From CAZDAM01 sp964503595 (lineage in GTDB: Bacteria > Muiribacteriota > UBA6191), in assembly GCA_964503595.1 (NCBI GenBank), contig CAZDAM010000147.1:1-5377 (forward strand): a stretch of 5,377 bases of DNA, given 5' to 3'. The notes beneath the pieces are model-generated. The model ran no database searches, was not told the DNA's origin, and saw only the letters and a list, made by a program, of their open reading frames with translations. Positions 1 through 5,377 of the stretch are shown here, in pieces (the first letter of the stretch is position 1; each line of letters begins with the position of its first letter). Position numbers and translations under genes: made by a program.

Positions 1-1
1 A

Positions 2-2518
2 TCAGCGCAAACGCAGGTCCACGACCATCAGGCTCTTGCCAGTCCTTGGGTTGGTTTTGGGCTGGAAATTGTGATCGGCAGACCATTCGACAACAGGGGC
101 CAGATCATCAAGACAAAGCGTTGCCCGCAGGTCACGACAGTGCTTGAGAAGGTGCCGGGCCAGCTCATCAGGTTCAAGATTCAAATCCGTGCGACAGGCA
201 ATTCTGATCTGATCCCGCCCATCTGTTCCTGAGTGAACCTCGGCCTGCCAGAGGCTGTCGGGAGCCACTTCCTGCATAAGCTCCGCGAGTTCACTGTGCA
301 GAATTCGGCAGGAGGCAAACAGAAGAACATCATCCACGCGCCCCAGAAGCTCAAACAGAGGGTCTTTCGCCCCACAGGGACAGGGCTCTTCAATCAGGCG
401 GATCCGATCGCCGGTGCGATAGCGGATGACAGGCATGGAATGTTTGATCAGGCTGGTGATGACGGCTTCTTCCTCAACGACTTCAAGATGGACCTGATCG
501 GCGAACAGGTGGTGGATACCAGGAGAGGACTCGGGGCATTGCCAGCCAATCGGCCCGGCATCGACACTGGCATATCCGGCTGAGGCGAAAATCTGTGTTC
601 CAAAGACCCGGGCAAGCTTTTCCCGAGCGGAAGACCGCAGCATTTCTCCGGCATAGAAAACGGCAGGGATATGGATTTTAAGTCCCTGAATTTCGGCGAG
701 ATCCGCCAGGTTGAGAAGAAGGGTAGGAAGTCCGAAGACAGCATCGACTTCAAACCGGCTGAGCGTTTTCAGAATGAATGCAGGTTCGGCCAGTCCTCCC
801 AGAGGTAGCTGGATGGTCTGGCATTGACTCAAGGCTTTGTCGACCGCAAGGAAGGAAGACCAGAGGGAGCCGGCAACAAAAAGGTTGGCGACCTTCACAC
901 CCGGTTTGAGACCGTTTTTCAGATAGCTTGAGGCCAGAAGGGAAGCAACTTCGTGGAACTCCTGAGAGGTGAAGAAGGTATAGCGGGGACTTGATGTGGT
1001 ACCTCCGGAGGCAAAAATATAGCCTTCCTGAGCATCAGAACTTAAGAGTTCCCGGGATTCATGCAGAGGATATGGTTCCAGCATTTCCTTTGAGATCAAA
1101 GGCATTTCATCGAGATTCTGAACCGGGATTCCGTGTTTGAGATTGCGATAAAAGGGAACTTTACGGATAGCTTCATTGGCGATTTGGAGGGCAGAAGCTG
1201 CCATTTCATCGGAGACAAACCGAATCATACGGGTCAGACAGAACATCCCGTCATGAGGAGAGCCATCCCTGGATTTAAGGATTTCTCCCGGACCGGAGAA
1301 GCGATCGATGCCTTCCTTGGCCAGAGCTTCCAGATATTCGTGGCGCTCGGCTTCCGTCGTACAAAGTGAGCAGGATTGCAGCCATTCTCCATATCCGTGG
1401 AGCTGTTCAGCCAGATTGTGAACATCCTCGAAAGGTTTGATCAGAAGGGTGCGGAACAGGGGGCTTGGTCGGATACCAGGCCTGGGATCCAGGTGGATCA
1501 TATAATCCGTTCCCTGCAGGAACTCATGTTCTTCCTGGTGGCTTAAAAGGCGTGCCAGAGCACTTTCCTTATGCATTTCCACCATTTCATCGGGACTCAG
1601 GAGGCCACGGGGATAGGGATAATTCTTCAGAGCTTCTCCCAGGGCTTTCATGAACGTCCCGGTATCCACTCCGTCCTGCAGAAAAAGATTCTGGGGAGAG
1701 GCGCAGGCACTTTGATCCCAAAGGCAGATTTCCTCGGCCAGTCTGCGGCTCAAAGGAAGAAGTCCTTCGGACTCCAGGCCATCCTTTGTCACGACCTGAA
1801 GGCTGAGGCGGGGGCCGAACTCGATCAGTCTGATTCCTTCTGAAAGACCTTCACGAATACCTTTGAGGGCATTTCCGCTTCCCCAGACGACAACTCCATT
1901 GACGGATCTTTTGAGGATAGGCTCAATGCGTTCATCACCACCGCGAAAATTCAGAATGGCGTATTTGTCGGACAGGATGCCATTCTGATCCACAGATTTC
2001 AGACTTTCGGCGAAAAGAAGGGGAAAGGTCCGGTTGCCCGAAGCTGTTTTGATGATACTGGCATTCTTGGTCAGAAAAGCCATGATCAGGGAATCAATTG
2101 CCCCCAGGAACACGTTTCCGGCGGTGACATGCCACAAGACTCCCAGAGGTTCGGCGCGCAGCCTTGCCTGCCAGGGAAACCGGCGAACAAAACGATCCAG
2201 CATTTCAGGAGCCGTGAATTCGGCCATGATCCTGCGGGCCAGGGCCCTGGGTTTTAAAAGTTCAGGCAGGATTTTCAAGCTGAGCCTGTTCATCTCGGGG
2301 GTAAAGCGGCTTCCTTCGGAATCAAGGATCTTCAGCCCCCGGGCAAACCAGGGGCCATCTTCTGTCCAGGCTTCTCCCAGTTTCCCAAGGACTTCCACAA
2401 TCTCGGCAATCGGGGTGGAATGAAGTTCTGAGGATTTGACCCGTGCAGTGGCCACGATGGCGTGGATTTTTTCCGGATCTTCGAAATCGGGATGGATATT
2501 CTGTCCAAAAACGATCAT
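2..2518 (-). CDS. luxC: LuxC-type acyl reductase fused to PaaK-like adenylate-forming domain
   Basis: This 838-residue protein joins two enzymes. Residues about 1-438 match the LuxC acyl-CoA/acyl-protein reductase family, an aldehyde-dehydrogenase-fold enzyme that reduces a cysteine-bound acyl group to an aldehyde with NADPH. Visible marks are the 'WHVTAGNVFLGA' nucleotide-binding region (129-140), Lys157, 'IEFGPRLS' with Glu233, and 'DQSACASPQ', which places the likely catalytic Cys at 272. Residues about 440-838 look like the PaaK branch of the ANL superfamily: 'ASGGTTSSPRY' (503-513), 'YAGEML' (622-627), 'YRTGDR' (700-705), 'CPCGA' (713-717), 'GRVDD' (726-730), and 'PRTGK' with the A10-type Lys828. 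Both halves appear complete. LuxC alone is normally about 450-490 residues, so this is a genuine fusion rather than an extension. The ATG overlaps the luxE stop as ATGA, and TGAGG lies 5 bases upstream. No carrier-protein domain is seen between the halves. The substrate cannot be read from the sequence. Confidence 0.88.
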   Translation of the reverse strand: MIVFGQNIHPDFEDPEKIHAIVATARVKSSELHSTPIAEIVEVLGKLGEAWTEDGPWFARGLKILDSEGSRFTPEMNRLSLKILPELLKPRALARRIMAEFTAPEMLDRFVRRFPWQARLRAEPLGVLWHVTAGNVFLGAIDSLIMAFLTKNASIIKTASGNRTFPLLFAESLKSVDQNGILSDKYAILNFRGGDERIEPILKRSVNGVVVWGSGNALKGIREGLSEGIRLIEFGPRLSLQVVTKDGLESEGLLPLSRRLAEEICLWDQSACASPQNLFLQDGVDTGTFMKALGEALKNYPYPRGLLSPDEMVEMHKESALARLLSHQEEHEFLQGTDYMIHLDPRPGIRPSPLFRTLLIKPFEDVHNLAEQLHGYGEWLQSCSLCTTEAERHEYLEALAKEGIDRFSGPGEILKSRDGSPHDGMFCLTRMIRFVSDEMAASALQIANEAIRKVPFYRNLKHGIPVQNLDEMPLISKEMLEPYPLHESRELLSSDAQEGYIFASGGTTSSPRYTFFTSQEFHEVASLLASSYLKNGLKPGVKVANLFVAGSLWSSFLAVDKALSQCQTIQLPLGGLAEPAFILKTLSRFEVDAVFGLPTLLLNLADLAEIQGLKIHIPAVFYAGEMLRSSAREKLARVFGTQIFASAGYASVDAGPIGWQCPESSPGIHHLFADQVHLEVVEEEAVITSLIKHSMPVIRYRTGDRIRLIEEPCPCGAKDPLFELLGRVDDVLLFASCRILHSELAELMQEVAPDSLWQAEVHSGTDGRDQIRIACRTDLNLEPDELARHLLKHCRDLRATLCLDDLAPVVEWSADHNFQPKTNPRTGKSLMVVDLRLR
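5..1201 (-). other. PaaK-like ANL adenylation domain of the fusion protein
   Basis: This is the C-terminal half, residues about 440-838, and it begins with 'ANEAIRKVPFYRNL', a typical N-terminus for PaaK-like ligases. The phosphate-binding loop, the YRTGD aspartate that contacts ribose, the hinge 'GRVDD' and the C-terminal lysine are all present, so catalysis looks possible. The loop carries Arg where many ANL enzymes have Lys after the proline. The region where many members read 'YGxTE' instead reads 'GYASVDAGPIG' (648-658). Whether it makes acyl-CoA or only passes the acyl-adenylate to LuxC is unknown. Confidence 0.75.
1205..2518 (-). other. LuxC reductase domain of the fusion protein
   Basis: This is the N-terminal half of the fusion, residues about 1-438. 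It ends with 'DGMFCLTRMIRFVSDE', which resembles the usual C-terminal end of stand-alone LuxC proteins. The boundary is therefore placed just after it, and is accurate only to about ten residues. Confidence 0.75.
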
Positions 2519-3621
2519 TTCTGCCTCAAAAGTCTCTGGGCATGAAGGGCACAGCCTTTATGTCGGCTTACCCCGGCACGACCGGTAAATTCAATGATGG
2601 GGCCTCGTGGATCGGGAGCGGGAAGCAATCGCCCCCAGTCGGTGCTTAAAAGGCTTGAATTGGCATAGCTTGAGTTGTAGGTACAGAGAAAATGGATCAG
2701 ACCGGTCTGCCCGGTTGGAAGAGCCTCAAGAGTGTAGGGGTCACGGATGAAAATCCGGGCCAGGTTCGGTACCCGAAAGCGGCCCTGTTCATCTTCGATG
2801 TAGGGAATGCCGTGTTCGACCATACCAAACAGATCCCGAATCGCTTCACGGGGGATACCCAGGCTCAGTGACATGAGATCGCGGAATTCTTCGCGTGAGA
2901 TGGCATCGACTCCATGATTCTTGAAGCCTCCCCCGGTTTCCATCATGGAGCCGGCTGGCAGGGTCACATTCAGTCCGTGGTGGCGGACAAGCTGAACCAG
3001 AAAAGCAGGGAATCCCAGAATGCGGCAGGGAATCCTGTCGGCGGCGAAGCGTTCGAACATTGCCATGGTTTCTTCAGCGTCAAAATAGAAATCCTGAATT
3101 CTGGGATCGAATTTCAGAGCGTAATAGACTTCCTTTCGCGGGGTGAAGGAAGTCAGCAGCTCATCAGTGAAGGCTGTTCCGACGTCCGAGGCGCGAGCAG
3201 GATCATAGGTGAAGCAGATATAGTTGGCCTCTTGCTCCGAGCAGAGTCCCAGGGCCTGATGGACATGCCAGGCGAGTTCCTTGACCCGTCTAAGACTCTG
3301 GGAATTCAGAATCTGGAGACTGTGCTGGCCACCGGTTCCACTGGATTTGAGAGTGAGGGCGGTATCTCCCGAATTCTGGCAGGCAAGGATTCTTTCCTTG
3401 AAGATATTGACGAGAACCGGCGGAACGCGTTTCAAATCCTCTTCGGTTTTGATTTCGTCCGGAGTGATCCCGGCTTCATCCCAGAAAAATCTGACATCAG
3501 GGCAATTCCTGTAGTGGTGAGTTGCGGTTTCCCGAAAGGATTCCAGAAATGCTTCCGAAGATCTGGAGTTCCATTCAAAGGGAGGGAGTTCAAGCAGTCG
3601 ATCCCAGGCTGTTTCAGACAT
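2515..3621 (-). CDS. luxE: LuxE-family acyl-protein synthetase
   Basis: This 368-residue protein has the size and layout of LuxE (fatty-acid reductase synthetase subunit, about 370-380 residues). LuxE activates a fatty acid with ATP and carries the acyl group on a cysteine near its C-terminus before passing it to LuxC. Supporting motifs are the phosphate-loop-like 'LKSSGTGGQHS' (91-101), 'METGGGFKNHG' (227-237), 'FGMVEHGIPY' (265-274), and 'GRAGVSRHKGCAL' with Cys357 twelve residues from the end. That matches the position of the acylated cysteine in lux-operon LuxE. I chose the ATG at 3621 because GGAGG lies 3 bases upstream, a short spacing. A TTG five codons earlier (3636) is also in frame but has no convincing ribosome site. 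The start overlaps the GNAT gene by 8 bases and the stop overlaps the fusion gene by 4, so translation is probably coupled. The acid it uses need not be a long-chain fatty acid. Confidence 0.88.
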   Translation of the reverse strand: MSETAWDRLLELPPFEWNSRSSEAFLESFRETATHHYRNCPDVRFFWDEAGITPDEIKTEEDLKRVPPVLVNIFKERILACQNSGDTALTLKSSGTGGQHSLQILNSQSLRRVKELAWHVHQALGLCSEQEANYICFTYDPARASDVGTAFTDELLTSFTPRKEVYYALKFDPRIQDFYFDAEETMAMFERFAADRIPCRILGFPAFLVQLVRHHGLNVTLPAGSMMETGGGFKNHGVDAISREEFRDLMSLSLGIPREAIRDLFGMVEHGIPYIEDEQGRFRVPNLARIFIRDPYTLEALPTGQTGLIHFLCTYNSSYANSSLLSTDWGRLLPAPDPRGPIIEFTGRAGVSRHKGCALHAQRLLRQK

Positions 3622-4819
3622 GATCCTCCATTCCAAGAATGCGGGGGTTCAGGGAGATTTCCTTCCAGGACTGATAGTACTGTTTGAGGTATTCCAGGTT
3701 GGTGCCACTGAGTTCCATGTTTGAGAAATCCAGCTGCTCGAAGGTGCGTGAAAAGACAACAAAATCGAGTCTGTTCCCGTTGGGATGAAGCTGAAATCCG
3801 GGAAAGTAGGCACATGGAATGAAACGGGCTTTCAGGGTTTCGTTGATGGTCAGAAGCTTGTCAGCCCGAACCAGGGTTTCGATATAGCGTACACCCCGAT
3901 CCCTCAGAATCTGACAAACTCTGGTGTAGAGCTCTCCGTGATAGATTTCCGGGGGTTTGTGAATTCCCACAATGACACAGTGCTGGTCTGATTTCTGCAG
4001 GCTCAGAAAGACCTCTACCTTCTGATCTGCTGAAGTGATAAGCAGGTTTGGCAGGTGGAAGGGAAAGAAGCTGACCGGAAGTCTTCCATCGGTCTTGAGA
4101 GCTTCAAAGCGGTAACGGACAAAGCCTGGGGCATCAATGATTTCCAGCTCAGGAAGGGGAGCAGAGCGGTTTTTTGCCCTTCGCTCAATTTCCTCTGGAC
4201 GGGCCGTCTGGAGTTTTCCCAGGCCGGTTTCTGACTGGACGATTGAGTAAAGGCGAGCAAGTTGCCAGTGCAGGCGAAAGTCTTCAAAACGGTGCTTGAG
4301 AGCGTCTTCCCCGAAAAAAGCAACCAGTCCATGTGTTTCCCAGTCCTGGGTTTTATGGGTATTGGGGAAAATACCCAGGCGGCGAAATCCCAGGCTTTCG
4401 GTCAGCTTCTGGGGTGCCGCAGTTACCGTGCGTACAGTGGCATAGACAACCTGAACAGGGTTTCCTCGATTCTGAAGCTCCTTAAGACCAAAGTGAATCA
4501 GTTTCTGCGTCAGGTTCTGCCCCCGGAATTCCGGATGAACAACGGCTCCTGAGACTTTTGCCAGGTTGTGAGTGTTATCCACACGATAGTTGAGACAGGC
4601 TCCTACAAAGCCTCTTTCATCCATCGCGATGACCCAGAGATCCTGGCCGTTCTTCAGAACTTCGTGCAGGGCACTGATATTGCCAAGCAGTGGATCCGGG
4701 TAGGTTCCCTGATAAATATGGTGGTATAGGGATGCGATCTTGGCTTCATCCCCCGGCAGGGCAAGGCGCACTTGAGTTTCCATGCCTGATAATATATCGC
4801 AAACGGTTCTAAAAGCCAT
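3614..4819 (-). CDS. GNAT-family acyltransferase with a second GNAT-like half
   Basis: This 401-residue protein opens the operon. Residues about 13-160 look like a GNAT N-acetyltransferase domain: an N-terminal 'VRLALPGDEAKIASLYHHIY', the strand and loop 'KVSGAVVHPEFRGQNLTQKL' (88-107) where acetyl-CoA binds, and 'ESLGFRRLG' (141-149). The acetyl-CoA loop is RGQNLT rather than R/Q-x-x-G-x-G/A, so both usual small residues are replaced and binding may be altered. Residues about 245-365 look like the end of another GNAT fold, with 'RDRGVRYIETLVRAD' (306-320), 'LKARFIPCAYFPGFQL' and 'RLDFVVFSR', and could be a degenerate second domain. The first ATG (4819) is preferred because AAAGGA lies 10 bases upstream. 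The ATG at 4783 (residue 13) would begin right at the domain but has only AGG one base away. Its substrate is unknown. Its place beside luxE suggests it acts on the same metabolite. Confidence 0.75.
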   Translation of the reverse strand: MAFRTVCDILSGMETQVRLALPGDEAKIASLYHHIYQGTYPDPLLGNISALHEVLKNGQDLWVIAMDERGFVGACLNYRVDNTHNLAKVSGAVVHPEFRGQNLTQKLIHFGLKELQNRGNPVQVVYATVRTVTAAPQKLTESLGFRRLGIFPNTHKTQDWETHGLVAFFGEDALKHRFEDFRLHWQLARLYSIVQSETGLGKLQTARPEEIERRAKNRSAPLPELEIIDAPGFVRYRFEALKTDGRLPVSFFPFHLPNLLITSADQKVEVFLSLQKSDQHCVIVGIHKPPEIYHGELYTRVCQILRDRGVRYIETLVRADKLLTINETLKARFIPCAYFPGFQLHPNGNRLDFVVFSRTFEQLDFSNMELSGTNLEYLKQYYQSWKEISLNPRILGMEDHV

Positions 4820-4842
4820 GAAGTCCGGTTCCTTTGAAGGTT

Positions 4843-4882
4843 TCCAGAAGTCAAAAGATGTATAGCCGGCATGATTTCTGGA
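4843..4882. promoter_or_regulatory. 11-bp imperfect inverted repeat upstream of the operon
   Basis: TCCAGAAGTCA at 4843-4853 is mirrored by TGATTTCTGGA at 4872-4882, with one mismatch and an 18-base spacer. It ends 23 bases before the GNAT start codon, and the AAAGGA ribosome site lies in between. The spacer holds the -10-like TATACA on the minus strand. It could be an operator overlapping a promoter. If transcription starts further upstream, it could instead be a leader hairpin in the mRNA. Confidence 0.4.
4859..4864 (-). promoter_or_regulatory. Candidate -10 hexamer for the GNAT-luxE-luxC operon
   Basis: TATACA on the minus strand matches four of six bases of the TATAAT consensus and sits about 40 bases before the preferred GNAT start. 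No good -35 box is found 16-18 bases upstream, so the promoter would need an activator or may be spurious. The surrounding gap 4820-4947 contains no gene. Confidence 0.25.
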
Positions 4883-4920
4883 GGTGGTACCGGTATCCGC
4901 CGAATTACAGCTAGAGCAAT

Positions 4921-4957
4921 TTACATAAAAATAAAGAAACCCGGTTTTTACTCCCGG
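4921..4957 (-). terminator. Possible weak terminator after the HNH gene
   Basis: On the minus strand, CCGG at 4957-4954 can pair with CCGG at 4944-4941 across a nine-base loop that contains the TAA stop. It is followed by the T-rich run TTTCTTTATTTTTATG. The stem is only four base pairs, so intrinsic termination would be weak. The T-rich tract is the better part of the evidence. Confidence 0.25.
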
Positions 4958-5377
4958 CCCCTTTCATGCACCAGAGCATGATGCCTGAAACAGAGCGTGA
5001 TCAGATTTTCCACCGTGTTCTTTCCGCCTTTTGAGACCGGAATTCTGTGATGGATGTGCAAAAACCGCCTTCCTTCACAGCGCTTTCCTTTGAAGTGGAA
5101 AGTGCACTGGCCCTGATCGCGCAGATTGACAGCATGCTTTACCTCTGCCGGAATCGGTTTTCTTTTCTGTCCCGTGACAGATGCATTCTCAGCGCTTTCA
5201 ACCTGTTCCATGACAGACGTTTTTGACCCGGGATTTCCGGTCTGTTCCGTGACAGATGCATTCTCAGTGCTTTCCGCATGTCCCGTGACAGGAGCTTCCA
5301 GCGCGGGTTTTACGGCCTGAGTCAGAATTGTGTCTTCCGCCTGTCCCGTGACAGACGTTTTTGACCCGGGATTTCCG
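4948..5377 (-). CDS. HNH endonuclease-family protein, C-terminal part (partial)
   Basis: The reading frame is open to the right edge of the window, giving 142 visible residues and no start. The C-terminal 70 or so form an HNH nuclease fold: 'IPAEVKHAVNLRDQGQC', then 'HIHH' (visible residues 107-110), 'KGGKNTVEN' with Asn124, and 'LCFRHH' with His133. Cys91, Cys100, Cys129 and His132 could bind a structural zinc. Such proteins cut DNA using a divalent metal, but many genomic members have no known role. The upstream visible half is a repetitive linker of 'SVTGQ'-type units and is probably disordered. An ATG at 5211 is in frame but is most likely internal: it sits inside a repeat where sister copies have Thr (ACG), and no ribosome site precedes it. 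An uncharacterised N-terminal domain is expected beyond the window. Confidence 0.82.
   Translation of the reverse strand, partial: GNPGSKTSVTGQAEDTILTQAVKPALEAPVTGHAESTENASVTEQTGNPGSKTSVMEQVESAENASVTGQKRKPIPAEVKHAVNLRDQGQCTFHFKGKRCEGRRFLHIHHRIPVSKGGKNTVENLITLCFRHHALVHERGRE
5167..5377 (-). repeat. In-frame coding repeats, each with a palindrome
   Basis: The palindromic core CTGTCCCGTGACAG occurs five times, with variants, at 5167, 5203, 5242, 5278 and 5341. The spacings are 36, 39, 36 and 63 bases, all multiples of three. Two unit types alternate. One, at 5167 and 5242, is followed by ATGCATTCTCAG. The other, at 5203 and 5341, is followed by ACGTTTTTGACCCGGG, and its two copies are identical over the 28 bases 5212-5239 and 5350-5377. 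On the minus strand they encode units such as ENASVTGQ and GNPGSKTSVTGQ. The core arms CTGTC and GACAG can pair around a four-base loop. The array continues past the window edge. Confidence 0.85.

Noticed and set aside
2089..2103. 'DSL' inside 'GAIDSLIMAFL' (residues 139-149 of the fusion), resembling a carrier-protein phosphopantetheine site
   Set aside because: It falls within the conserved nucleotide-binding region of the LuxC domain, with no surrounding four-helix carrier domain, so it is a chance match.
3622..3636. TTG at 3636 as the luxE start
   Set aside because: It adds only five residues and has no convincing ribosome site, whereas the ATG at 3621 has GGAGG just upstream.
233..3687. 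Long plus-strand open frames, such as 2914-3687 and 2034-2423
   Set aside because: They lie entirely opposite well-supported minus-strand genes. Their translations show no recognisable domain and no credible upstream ribosome site.
2..4819. Bioluminescence (lux) operon
   Set aside because: LuxC and LuxE relatives are present, but there is no luciferase subunit or LuxD, and LuxC carries an extra adenylation domain not found in light-producing operons.
5167..5377. CRISPR array
   Set aside because: The units are spaced in multiples of three, the 'spacers' are themselves repeated, and the frame is open throughout. This is a coding tandem repeat.

Overview
The window carries four genes, all on the minus strand, so transcription runs from right to left. 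GC content looks close to half. There are no rRNA, tRNA, phage, transposon or CRISPR signals. The organism is most likely a Gram-negative bacterium. The HNH-protein type at the right edge, with a variable linker followed by 'IPAEV' and the HNH fold, reminds me of Deltaproteobacteria and Bdellovibrionota/Oligoflexia. That placement is a low-confidence inference, because no taxonomic marker is present.

Right edge (4948-5377): the C-terminal part of an HNH endonuclease-family protein whose N-terminus lies beyond the window. Its visible upstream half is an in-frame array of about 12-13-residue repeats built on 'SVTGQ'. At DNA level each repeat contains a short hairpin-forming palindrome. The gap 4820-4947 has a weak terminator-like sequence after the HNH gene. 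It also has an imperfect 11-bp inverted repeat surrounding a -10-like hexamer, just ahead of the next operon.

Centre and left (2-4819): a tightly packed three-gene operon with overlapping stop and start codons. First is a 401-residue GNAT-type protein with a second GNAT-like half. Next is a LuxE-family acyl-protein synthetase. Last is an 838-residue fusion of a LuxC-type acyl reductase with a PaaK-like adenylate-forming (ANL) domain. There is no luciferase (luxAB) or acyl-transferase (luxD) in view, so this does not look like a bioluminescence operon.

Working model (inference): LuxE and the ANL domain each activate a carboxylic acid as an acyl-adenylate. The acyl group is handed to the LuxC cysteine and reduced to an aldehyde. 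The GNAT protein modifies the substrate or product, or supplies an acyl or acetyl group. The unusual points are the LuxC-ANL fusion, which is effectively an acid-to-aldehyde reductase in one chain, and the presence of two separate acid-activating modules in one operon. The operon could continue past the left edge, since the fusion gene stops at base 2.
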